Shown piece by piece: positions 1-21,305 of a stretch of 64,000 nucleotides of DNA. Numbering within the stretch: the first letter of the stretch is position 1; each line of letters opens with the position of its first letter. Origin of the DNA: Blastocystis sp. Blastoise (Eukaryota; Sar; Bigyra; Opalinata; Blastocystidae); NCBI GenBank assembly GCA_039096225.1, contig JBBPEB010000007.1, positions 186,001-250,000 of the forward strand, written 5' to 3'. The translations under genes and the position numbers were made by a program. The notes under the pieces were generated by a model. It made no database searches. It was not told where the DNA came from and was given only the letters and a program-made list of their open reading frames with translations.

Positions 1-9826
<9,826 letters not shown>

Positions 9827-10950
9827 ATCCAAAAATTTTTTTTTTCTGTTTCATGTTTTTATTTATTCCTTCATGGATATTTCATATTCATTTTCATAGT
9901 TAGTAAACATTATAAAATATATATTTTTGATTTCAATGCATTATAATTGTTTTGTTGTATCAATAGCAATTTCTATGATATTATAGAAACAAGGAGTTGT
10001 AATAAAATGAATTTGTTAACTCATAAATATTAAACAATATCAGTGCCTTCCCTGGGGCCCTTTTTTTTTGCGGCGCAGCAATTGTCACAAAAATTTGTGA
10101 CACAAAATTGTATTTATGTTAATATCTCTTTCATTTTTGATTTTAAAAATATATAAAAAATATAAGCATATCAACCACATCGTAATTGTTTGAAATAACC
10201 ACTTTTTAGAAAAAAAGACTCGGGTGGTAGCAACATTATTTTTTTAGACATTTAAAACATTTCATCTCTCAATATAGAAATTATTTGAATATTGATAGAA
10301 GTTTTTTAGCATATACAATCAAATATAATCAATATATTTTTAATTCTAACAAATTCACTCAACTCATGTACTTACAAATTGACGACTCAATACTTGATTA
10401 GACATTAAAACTATATTAATTTTATTTTTTTAATTTGAAACACGTCAAAAATGCAACATTTCTCTTTTTTGAATCACAACTTATCTTATAAAATCAAAAA
10501 ATGTTAAGTGTTTTGAATATAAACCTCAGTATTTAAGTCATTCATTATATAATTCCTCAATAGACATAATAATAACAACACGTATACAAAATGATGAAAG
10601 CAATATTATATAAAATTATGTGTCATAGCAATATTCACTACCCATTTTATTCAAAAGAACGTTTAAAATATAATAATAACTAGATAATAGTATTTATACC
10701 AATAAATAGAAAATAAAACAGAAATTTGTATAAAACTTTTTGTTTTTACTTTCGATTTTTAGGTTTTTAAATTTGTTTTTTAATTGCAGAGTCTATAAAT
10801 TAATTAAATATTTTTTTTATATTCTATACACAATATATCTTATAGATATATATATATATTTTAATAAGTATTGTTTATAGTAAATATATTTAAAATAATG
10901 ACAATATACGTATCTCCTTTATATTAAATTAAAAAAGGTAAGTACAAGAT
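9827..10950. other. Intergenic AT-rich DNA
   Basis: No coding exon is supported. The stretch holds poly-T/poly-A runs, a short GC-rich patch near 10050-10080 (contains GGGGCCC and GCGGCGC) and the small hairpin listed separately. Confidence 0.7.
10084..10101. repeat. Perfect 8-bp hairpin
   Basis: GTCACAAA at 10084-10091 pairs with TTTGTGAC at 10094-10101 across a 2-base spacer; the arms extend weakly (CAATT/ATTG). It directly follows a GC-rich patch and a T-run. Function unknown. Confidence 0.7.
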
Positions 10951-11028
10951 TTATTTGGCCGAATGGTCATGCATGTGCTTGGTGTTTTGCCATCCGAAGA
11001 TCGAGTCGCAACGGTGTCTTATTTTTTA
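10949..11028 (+). ncRNA. Degenerate tRNA-like element (A box/B box)
   Basis: TGGCCGAATGG (10956-10966) matches a tRNA A box of the Leu/Ser type, and AGATCGAGTCG (10998-11008) resembles a B box. A T-run at 11022-11027 could end Pol III transcription. The acceptor and T stems do not pair well, so this is a tRNA relic or tRNA-derived SINE head rather than a working tRNA. Confidence 0.4.
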
Positions 11029-11321
11029 ATTTACATTTTTGTTTTATAAGAGAATAATTTGAATACTTACTTTTAAAATAAACAGTGTGTATTGTTGCAT
11101 TTTGAAGGGAATAAAAACAGATTATTTTTTTTGTCACACACAGATGTAATTAAGAATTTCTAAGAAAAACAAGTATAAATAGGCTTATTTAAATTATAAA
11201 CTATTCTGCTTTCATTTGTGATATAAAAAGCATACTATTTTCTTTTGTAAGTAAATTTAATTCAAAATAAAAAAGTAATTATTCAGATATATTTTACAAG
11301 AATATAACAATATATTATAAG

Positions 11322-11406
11322 TTCTTCTATAGTTTAGTTGGATAAGTGTTTGTTGTGGGTTAGATGGATGAAGGATCGAATCTGTCATTTTGCTTTTTTT
11401 TTTTTA
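11322..11406 (+). ncRNA. tRNA-like Pol III element (His-like)
   Basis: TAGTTTAGTTGG (11330-11341) is an excellent A box and GGATCGAATCT (11373-11383) a good B box; a T-run from 11394 fits a Pol III terminator. The T stem GAAGG/CTGTC pairs at four of five positions. The presumed loop TTGTGGG would give anticodon GTG, but anticodon and acceptor stems do not pair. Likely a decayed tRNA or a SINE head. Confidence 0.45.
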
Positions 11407-11900
11407 TAAAACATAAATGTGACATTTTTCTATTTTTCTAAGCATCTAAAAGGATTTGAGCGTTCTTGATCATTTTATGGGTTAAGGAAGTCTGTACCTA
11501 CTAAACATAGTGATATGAGGTCATTTAGAGATTTTTGATACCCGATTAGGTGGATCGCTCATTCAGCGACCTATGAAAAAAAATAGTGCACCAATGGATA
11601 GAGCGCAAGAAAGACCCTTTAGCTGGAATAATGAGACCTATTTAAGAGGAATTAAAGAGAATTTACAATGATTTGATTAAAAAGTATAAACTTTTTCAAA
11701 ATTATCAAAAACAAAATAATGTTTTTTGATCAATATCATTTATTATTACGAATTTGAAGGTTTTAATGAAATTTTAAAAAAATATAAAATAAAATTATAA
11801 TGGGAAAATTCGTAAATTACTGTAAAAAATAAAAAAAATTAATAATAAATAAATTTCTTTTATTACTGTTAATATCTATCATAATTACTCTATATAAGAT
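11407..11900. other. Non-coding stretch with slightly raised GC
   Basis: No coding exon is supported. About 11440-11650 is less AT-biased than its surroundings and contains a small stem (TCGCT/AGCGA at about 11555-11569) and a tRNA D-arm-like piece (CCAATGGATAGAGCGC near 11591). It could be a remnant of a structured RNA; 11650-11900 shows nothing. Confidence 0.4.
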
Positions 11901-12722
11901 ATGATAACAGCTTCATTCATTATATATTCACTTCCTATATATGTTAGAGAGTATATTGGACAAACTGATGAAAACTATTTCCATGATACTCATGAAAAAT
12001 ACTATATAAAAGATCTTTTATCAACCACTCATGTATTATTTCAGTTTTTATTAGATTTAAATATATTATATAGAATGGAAGAGCTCAAAAAGTAAGAGAA
12101 TACAAAAATTTCATTGACAAGATTCGTGATTCTGGTTATGATATATTTTTTATTATTGAAGGTATATTATATATATTATATATAAAAAAGTTATAGAAAT
12201 CGAAAAAAAACAGAAACCTTTCTATAATGGTACAACGAAAACTTTAAAAGAAATATCAATAAGTAAGTAATTTAATGATATGATATATGTTTGTTATGAT
12301 TATAGCAAGTGAATCACTTTCAAAACGGATTATAGAAGCTAGAAATGAATTATCATCATTGACAAGAGAAAGAATACAAATAACATGTAGACATGATGGT
12401 TATATATGCAGTATATATATACTATTTTATATATATACTATATATATTGTATTACTTTTGTTTATATACTATAGTAACATCAAAAAAAGAAACCCAAATA
12501 CTAACTAATTTTATTTCAGAAGAAAGAAATACAAATGTAAATGTGATTCCAGTTTTAAATTGTATATATATATATATATAACTATGTTCATTATTACTAC
12601 TAGTATTACTATCGTAAATAATATTACTATCATATATATTCTTCTAGCTAAAAATAGTTCAATAGACACAACAACTGATTTATCAATGGATAAAGATACC
12701 ATAAAGATAACTAACTATTTCC

Positions 12723-12762
<40 letters not shown>

Positions 12763-15402
12763 TCTAAGCAGACTAATAATCCTCTTTCACCTCAAATAAA
12801 TAAATCAAAAGAAGTAACTACTATGAAGTTAATGGCAATTTCTAGGTTTATTTCTGATTCATTTGCTTCTCTTCTTTTAACATCATCAACAACTATTGAT
12901 ACAATAGAAAAAATATATTCTCTTCTTCCATGTCAATATCAGGATTTAACAGTTTCATCTACTTTGGTTAACATAAATCATTCAGTTGAAACTAATCTTC
13001 AACATATAACAGATGAAAATTCTATTACTTCTGAAATTTCTGATAATAGCTTATACAACTACCCTATATTTACAATTAATGCTTCTCTTCATTATAGTGA
13101 TCAACTATTTAATACAATTCAAAATGTTATTGGTAATATATCTATTGATGATAAAAATACTTCTCTTTCTTCTTTAAATGAAAAATGGATAACCTATCTA
13201 AACAGTAACATAAGTACTATTATACAAATGATATCATATATTACTGATGATCTTCTATTTTATGATATAGAAACATATAAAAATCCAACTATTAAGAGTA
13301 TATTAAAACATAATGGAACATATAATAAATTTATATGTTATAATCAAAAGAACAAACGATGGTACTGTATCTCCTGTTTAATCTATTCAAATGATCCAAT
13401 GATACTAGGAAATAACTATACATATTCAACTATACAGAATCATATGAATACTGGTAACCATAGATCCTCAATGAAAATGTTTAGGAAATTATTGGATAAT
13501 TTAAAAAATAATCAAACACTTTTAGTTAGTCCATCAAATAGATGTGTTACTACGGATAATGTACGGATATGGAAATACTTTTTAAAAATATTTTATAATT
13601 GTATGTGTACATGTTTGAGTGATATTCATTCAATATATGGTACTACTACTCTTATATCTTCTCCTCATTGTGGTATGTTTATAACTCTTCTTAAACTTAC
13701 TGCAAAAAATGATCCTATCTTTTATCAGTTTTTGAATGAAAATTCAAAGATTTATCAATCAGTTAGATCAATTCAAAGATGGATTCCTTTAATTGTTTCA
13801 AATATGACTGATGTATTACGAAAAAGAATAGGAAATAATTTATTTAGTATTACTACTGATTCTACTACTTCACAAAATTTAGAAGAACTAGTAATAACTA
13901 TAAGATATACTGGTAAAGATTTTAGTATTCATCAATACTTTTTAAGTATTCTTGAAGAAACGTCACCTTCTGGAATTATTATATCAAGGTCTATTCTTAA
14001 TTGTCTAAAAAATTATAACTTCAATAAAAATAATATGTGTTGTGTATCTTTTGATAATTGTGTTTGTAACACTAGTTTGACAAATGGTATTATTACCAAT
14101 TTGTCATTAACTCCTAATTCTATTATTGGTTATGGCTGTAAGGTTCATCTTTTGAATTTAGCTTTAATAGACTTGCAAAATATATGTGTCGATTCTTCTT
14201 TTTATATTAATACTATTAGTGATGTAGCCTCAAGCTGGTCTCGATGTTCTAGATTACGAGTCATTATAAAAAACAATGGTTATAGTTCACATACACTTCC
14301 TCAAATATCCCAAACACGTTTTACTGCTCGTTATTTTTCTATACTACCTTATATTATATATCCAAAACAAACCCTTTGCAAGATATTTCTACTTTATTTT
14401 TATTCCTATAACAAAAATACTGTCTGTTTTAAAAATTGTGAAAAAATGTTGAAAATTCTTGGTGAAGTATCTTTTCATATTTATATAGAATGTTGGTTCT
14501 ATTTATTAAAAGTAATAAACGAAAGTTCATGTAAGCTTCAATCAGAAACATTAACAGTGTCAGAGGCACTGACTATTATAAACGATATGTTTGATAAACT
14601 ATCTTTACTATCTTCTCCTCAAATTATTTCAAAAATCTATAACAATTCTATAAAGAGAAGAGAGTATATATATAGTAAAATAACTTTATTGATTCATTGT
14701 CTTCAATCATATCATAATGATACAGAAAATAAGGAATGCATTAGTTCTATTCTTGGAGTTATGAAGAATTTTGATGAGTATGATAGTGAGTTTAATATTC
14801 ATATAAAAGATGATATTGATTTATATAATCTTGACGAAGATTCAAGTAATGAACAGGATGATTTATTATCTGATACGGATTCTTTAGATAGTAATATTTC
14901 TCCTGAATCAGATAAAAGCTCTTTCATTCGTACCTCATTATCCATTACTGAATCTATCGCATCCATTCTTAATTATAGAGATGAAACAGAAAGACAAAAC
15001 CTATTAAAAACATCTAAAATAAATGGTGTTGATTTTCCTAAAAGAAAGAAGTATTTATTTATATGTATAACATGATATGTATAAATAGTAATATATATAA
15101 TATAATATATAATATATACAATATAATATAAATATAATATAATATAATATAATATATAATATAATATATAATATAATATATAATATATACAAAATAATAT
15201 AAATATAATATAATATAATATATAATATAATATATAATATAATATATAATATATACAAAATAATATAAATATAATATAATATAATATATAATATAATATA
15301 ATATATAATATAATATATAATATATACATTTTTAGGCTAAAACAGAATGTATTAATAAATCATGATAATGATATTAATATGGCTCCTGTTTGTGATAATT
15401 AA
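11901..15402 (+). CDS. hAT-family transposase, N-terminal and catalytic part, with possible ERCC4-like leader
   Basis: Exons assembled by eye: 11901-12032, 12074-12161, 12197-12262, 12306-12398 or -12410, 12520-12561, 12648-12722, 12761-15050, 15336-15402. Every join keeps frame. The large exon holds a BED-like zinc finger (WYCISC then NHMNTGNH; Cys codons at 13366 and 13375). It then has the hAT/DUF4371-like catalytic start FSITTDSTTS (Asp codon 13858), the second Asp in VSFDNC (codon 14053) and the GCKVHLLNLAL motif. The usual C-terminal dimerisation segment is absent; the protein ends in an acidic/Ser region and KRKK. The upstream exons include GYDIFFIIEE and a helix-hairpin-helix-like stretch (MAISRFISDSFASLL) that recall MUS81/EME1-type proteins; that resemblance is weak. 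The start codon is uncertain. Confidence 0.6.
15075..15334. repeat. AT minisatellite inside an intron
   Basis: The last intron of the transposase gene (15051-15335) consists of TAATA/TATAA words organised in a higher-order unit of about 66-72 nt, marked by ACAAAATAATATAAATAT recurring near 15189 and 15255. Confidence 0.75.
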
Positions 15403-18340
15403 TATCCTTAATTTAGTTCATGTAGCGTACGGTGTCTCACACACTTTCACATTTATTGACTTTGTTATTAACTTTTATAAAATAAAAATAACATCATAAA
15501 AACCGGAACACAATTCTGAAAATGACTGTTAAAGAAATTTTTCGAAAACTCTAAATTTCTGGCTAAAAAACGCAAAAAACCATTTTCGCACAAAATTTTA
15601 ACCAAAATTATTGGATTATTTCTATTTTATCCAATATTTTTCATTTTAATAAAAACACTTATTTTTCGTTTTTTATTTTTTATTGTTTTCTTATTTTTTC
15701 TATATCTACTCACATTCTTTATATTTATTTTTATAAAATTGACTTTTATTGACGGGTTAGTCTAATAAATAGTTTTGACGGGTAAATTTGTTTATATTTA
15801 GAAGTTGACAACATATCAATACACACATCACTAACTATAAACTCTAAAACCATTTTATATGCAATGATACTGACCTCAACTACTCTGAAACAACAATAAT
15901 TCCTTTAAATAACAACAAAAGACAAACTGATATCCAACACATTCCTTCTTTATAAACTTATTTGAGTTTATTCAAGTGATTTTGAATCAATACATGTCAG
16001 AAATATGTCTTTTAGTTGTTTAAAAAGTTTTCATAAGAAAATATTTGATAATAGAAATTTTGATGTTTTGATAGTATAGTTTGTTATTCGTCTTTCTCCT
16101 TGAGTTTTGGGTATTTTTTAAAAATAAAAGTATAATTATAATTAAGATAAGCTATTGCAGATACATATTTTTTATTTTATCTAAATATTGAATATTGACT
16201 GAGAAACATTCATTTATATGAAAAACATAAAAATGAAAATTTTCAAAAAAGGGTATAGTTTGTTATTGTGATTTCTCAATCAATTCTTAATAAAATAAAA
16301 AAGTTAAAACATATTTAGAAACTAGACATGTCATAGCAGATACATATTTTTCATTTTTTTAATTAATTGAAAACTCAGGTGACAAGAGTCAATAGTTGAA
16401 CTCAATAAAAAATGACTTTCAAAAAATTTTCTTAAAAAGTTTTCATTTGTTTTTTGTTTATATTTTCATCATTAACAATTTTATTTGACATTTTACTTTA
16501 TATTTAAAAACTACATACCAAAATAAACATATTTTACAATTTTATTTTGTTTTTAAAAGACTTTAACAACAGATCACCAGACAATGTTAACTCAATAAAC
16601 TCTTAAAACGTTTTAATATGTGTTTAGAACCACTCATAGACACTGAATATGACTTATTTGAAAAAGTTAAGACAACATGTTGAACTGATACAGACAATGT
16701 TTGTTTTAAAAAGTTAGTTATGAGTCTTTATGAGTTGTATATGTCATAAATAAGCTTAAAATAAATAAATAAGTTTTTAATTGTCTTTAATTAGTGAAAT
16801 AAATCGTTTAAAAAAAGAAAACATTTTTGATACTATAGTTTATTTTGACAATTTCTCCATCAATATTAATTTTTAAAAAATAAATAAAACTTATATATAA
16901 ACTAGACAACCTATAGTTTATATATTGATAAAAATCTTATCAAAATATATAATAACTTTTGAGATAAAAAATTATATATGAAAAACATAAAAAAATTATT
17001 TTTTGAAAAAAGGGTATACTTTATAACATTAATTTCTCAGTCAATATTTTATTATTTTATATAATTTTAACAAATAAATACATAGAATAAGATATATTAA
17101 TTATATTATTTTTAATATTTGAAATTAATAAAAAAATGAGTTCAGTAGAGTCAATAGTATAACATGTTAAAAAACTGAAAATTGAAAAATCGTTTTTCTA
17201 AAAATTTTCTGAAAGTTGACAAATCAAATTCATATTTGACAATTAATTTTTACATATTTGAAAACTAGACATTATATGTATTGCATATCTCAAAAAAATG
17301 GTCAAAAGTGGAGTTGACGAGTGAATGAGTATATATAACATGTTGGCTCATAATTTTATAAAAAGTAGTTCAATATGTCCTAAACCACATATTAGGACAA
17401 TTCTATAAATATTATCACTTTATAATGAGTTTAAAGGGTAAAATAATTTTGAATTGTCTGTTTGACTGTCTTAAGTGAAGAGATTCAAGTCACTTTTTGT
17501 AAAAATGAGTATTAGAGTGTTTAATGTTTATAATAATAAAAGAATTGTTTGAAATAAAGGTGGTTGTGTGTTTGACCAAAATGTTAAAATGAGTCTATTT
17601 TAAAAAAATGGTTAGAATAAGAAAGTATTGAGTGTTTTTGGAGTATTTTATATTAAAATCTACAATAAATAAACATTTTAAGTTGTTTAAAAATTTGATT
17701 CTTTAGAATTACAATAGTTAAGTCAAGAGATTCAAGTCACTTTTTATAATAATAATAAATAGACTTATTATAGAATATAAAATATTAAAAATTAGTTTAA
17801 TTAAACATGGTTGACTGTTTGATAGGGAATGTTAGAATGGGTAAAAAGATTTTAATTGTTTCTAAAACAGTATAATACGTTTTTTTGTCACTAAATACAA
17901 AAATATTATTGTTTAAAGAATGTTTTTTATCTTTCAAAAGAACTCATTTTTTGTAATTGTGACTTTAAACAAATGAAATTCAAGTTACTTTTTATAAATT
18001 AAAATAATAAATTAAATATATATGTATATTAGCATAAAATTAGTTAAAATAAAAGTGGATATGTGTATTTCAAAACGTTAAAGTCTTTTAGAGTTTTTTT
18101 AAAATAACTCATTTGTTTTATAAACTATATTTTATGTATGATAGTTACAGTTTTTAAAGTACTAAATCTATTTATGATATAGAATGTAATTTTTGGTTTA
18201 TATTTAGTTTTTCGTTTCATTTAATGAAATGATTTTGAAAACATTATAAAAAATGAATAGATAATTTTTAAAAATAATTCTTTTTTTCTTTTATAAAAGA
18301 AATTCTATATATGATAAATATTTAGAAAGAACTCTATGAG
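15398..18340. repeat. 2.9-kb direct repeat, copy A
   Basis: The sequence from ATTAATATCCTTAATTTAG onward recurs at 21306 with few differences over the first 2.5 kb, then diverges. No coding exon is seen. It starts at the stop codon of the upstream transposase gene. Internally it contains three or so diverged monomers sharing GAGATTCAAGTCACTTTTT. Confidence 0.9.
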
Positions 18341-18905
18341 TTATTATCGATTATATAGAATAATATATATATTTTAATTATTAAAAATATATATATATTT
18401 TTTTAAATCCAAATTGAAATAGGAGTAATAAAAAATAATAATATTATAAACATTTGAATCTGATAGTATTAAAATATAGTAACTATTACATATAATTAAA
18501 CATTTATTAATAAGAAAAGGGGTATAATAAAATATTAAATATATATATATAATAGTATATATAAAAAGAAATGATAGAATATAAAAAATCAAATAGAGAT
18601 AAAAATGATAATAATTTAAAATGGAATAAAATAATATATGAGAAAATTTATAAAAGAATAAATAATATTTTTTAGACAAAAGAGTAAGTTCTTTCTCATA
18701 ATAATAATTATATAGAATAATTAAAAATAAAAAATAAATTCTTAAAGATAAGAAATAACTGATAATAATAAGTTTTAAAAGAAAAAATATTTTATAATCA
18801 TAATAATATTGTTTAAAGTATAAAATATTTATAAAACTAAATGAATTTATAATTACAAAAACAGTTATAAATAAATTAACAAAGAAAAGTGAATTAATAT
18901 AGAAA
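18341..18905. other. Intergenic AT-rich DNA
   Basis: Only A/T-rich simple sequence; no exon, hairpin or RNA gene is supported. Confidence 0.6.
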
Positions 18906-18907
18906 AC

Positions 18908-19525
18908 TAAAATATAAATTTAAATCTAAATAGAAATCTAAATAGAAATAGAAATAGAAATAGAAATAGAAATCTAAATAGAAATCTAAATAGAAATAGA
19001 AATAGAAATAGAAATAGAAATAGAAATAGAAATAGAAATCTAAATCTAAATCTAAATCTAAATAGAAATAGAAATAGAAATAGAAATAGAAATAGAAATA
19101 GAAATAGAAATAGAAATAGAAATAGAAATAGAAATAGAAATAGAAATAGAAATAGAAATAGAAATAGAAATAGAAATAGAAATAGAAATAGAAATAGAAA
19201 TAGAAATAGAAATAGAAATAGAAATAAAAATAGAAATAGAAATAGAAATAAAAATAGAAATAGAAATAGAAATAGAAATAGAAATAGAAATAGAAATAGA
19301 AATAGAAATAGAAATAGAAATAGAAATAGAAATAGAAATAGAAATAGAAATAGAAATAGAAATAGAAATAGAAATAGAAATAGAAATAGAAATAGAAATA
19401 GAAATAGAAATAGAAATAGAAATAGAAATAGAAATAGAAATAGAAATAGAAATAGAAATAGAAATAGAAATAGAAATAGAAATAGAAATAGAAATTGAAA
19501 TCTAAATTGAAATAGAAATATGAAT
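18908..19525. repeat. (TAGAAA)n hexanucleotide satellite
   Basis: About 600 bp of the 6-nt unit TAGAAA, nearly pure in the centre, with variant units TCTAAA clustered towards the left end (for example 19036-19062) and at the right edge. On the minus strand this reads as a Phe-Leu open frame, which is an artefact of the 6-nt period. Confidence 0.95.
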
Positions 19526-19897
19526 AAGATTAAAAATAAAATATAAGAGCTAATCAATTATTATTAATAAACAATAAATATATATAATCAATAATAAAAA
19601 TAGCTAAAATGATACTAAATAAAAAAGGAAATACTACTCAAAAAATGTAATATAAAATGTTAAATAGGAATTATCAATAAAGTGTGAATTAAATTATTTA
19701 GAATATACTAAACTAATAACTAAACAATAGAAGATAACAACTAAAACAATTGAAATAATAATTTATAAAATATGAAATAGTCTTCATCCTAAAAATAAAA
19801 AAATAGAAATGAATAACAAAAACATAAAAATAAACATAATATTTAAAAAAAAACCAACATAAAATATAACAATTAAGAGATGACAACTATCAAAACT
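19526..19897. other. Intergenic AT-rich DNA
   Basis: No exon supported; precedes the structured hairpin at 19898 and the second transposase gene. Confidence 0.6.
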
Positions 19898-19934
19898 CAA
19901 GCGTAGGCTGGCGTAGCCAGTCGTGAAACGCTTG
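19898..19934. repeat. GC-rich two-part hairpin
   Basis: CAAGCGT (19898-19904) pairs with ACGCTTG (19928-19934). Inside it GGCTGGC (19906-19912) pairs with GCCAGTC (19916-19922) around GTA. It lies 25 bases before the start of the second transposase gene. It could be a 5'UTR structure, a transposon-end recognition element or a small RNA. Confidence 0.7.
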
Positions 19935-19959
19935 TATACATAATAATAATAATATAAAC

Positions 19960-21296
19960 ATGAAATGTGTAGCAAATATCAATTGTATTCAATCAAATGA
20001 ATATATCCACCAAATAGAATTAGAAGAAATAGAAAAGAGATTATCTAGTGTTTCATCTTCATCCCAATCAGAAATCAATTTAATAAATCTGGAAATATTT
20101 AATGTAGAAGATAATGATATTGATATATTTTATTCCACGTTAATCAAACTTAAAACTTCATTATATTCTTCTATTACACCAAATGATGACAATAAGAACT
20201 TAACTGATTACTCTGAAGGATCGAATAATTCAGCTTCTTTATCAGATATTATTAAACCAAAAAGATCTAGAGGAAGACCAAGAAAATCACCGGATATTGT
20301 TCAAAACTCTAATAATAATATTTGTGGTAGTAGTACTTCATCATCTGGACAGAAAAGAGTATTAGAAGAACTGAATAATGAAAAAGGACAGAATATTATT
20401 AGTAGTTCATTATTACAGGAGTCTTCAGTTATTTCATTCGAAGATAAAAGGAAACATGTTTATTCTCAATTATCGTCATCATCCTATATGTATATAATAT
20501 TATATATAATATAATATAATATAGAATATATAAATAATATAATATAATATAATATAATATAATATAATATAATATAGAATATATAAATTATATAATATAA
20601 TATAATATAATATAGAATATATAAATTATATAATATAAAATATAATATATAATATAATATATGTATAGAATACAATTTGGAAACAGTAAGGATAATATTT
20701 ATGAGTTTTCAGCAAATATGAATTTGATGGTTTTACGAATAAGACAGAATATAGTTTCAAGATTATATAAAAACATAATAAGGGATTTATCATTATCATT
20801 CTTTATTTCACCCAGTTTAATAGCAGATACAACTGATGATATACAATCATTATATATTCATATATTTTATTCAATGTTCGCTTCAAGACTTCCTGATAAT
20901 TTTAAATTAAGAATTACACCCATTGTAAGATACTTAAAGAAAACAATATCTTCTTTGTCTACATTAAAAGATCTTGTAGCAGTTGTAAAGAAAGAATATC
21001 CAATCGAATCTTCTATCTATGAACTCGTGATAAACCTGAGTTTAACTGTGAATCCAACAAGTATTAAGAGTGAAACGTGTTTTAGCGCGTTAAAAAGAAT
21101 AAAGGATTGCTATCAAGCAAGTATGAAACCAAGTCTACTTCAAGCATATATGTCCAGCACATGTAATTATGATCTTCTTTCTTCTCTAAATAGTACTGAA
21201 ATTGTTGATAAATATATTGAAAGACTTCATTTACCAGTTCTGAGTAATACTCTGAGTAAAAAGGTTCTAAGAAATGAATTACTTAATTGTGAATAG
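19960..21296 (+). CDS. hAT transposase C-terminal part with AT-hook
   Basis: Two exons, 19960-20489 and 20669-21296, joined in frame by a GT-AG intron (20490-20668) made of TAATA words. The N-terminal half has an AT-hook, PKRSRGRPRKSP, at about residues 98-110, for minor-groove DNA binding. The C-terminal part shows the hAT dimerisation signature: YPIESSIYELVINL, then an ETCFSALKRIKDCY core and MKPSLLQAYM. The zinc finger and first two catalytic aspartates are missing but occur in the gene at 11901-15402. The stop is followed within 10 bases by the second copy of the 2.9-kb repeat. It could be the remaining half of a broken element, or a separate protein. Confidence 0.6.
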
Positions 21297-21305
21297 AATT
21301 TTATT

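Noticed and set aside
14973-15329. Ile-Tyr-Leu-rich frames on the minus strand
   Set aside because: They lie in the TAATA minisatellite of a spliced intron.
18908-19525. Telomere or CRISPR array reading of the hexanucleotide repeat
   Set aside because: No known telomere motif and no spacers between repeats; the genome is eukaryotic.
18907-19557. 216-residue Phe-Leu frame on the minus strand
   Set aside because: It follows only from the 6-nt period of the TAGAAA satellite.
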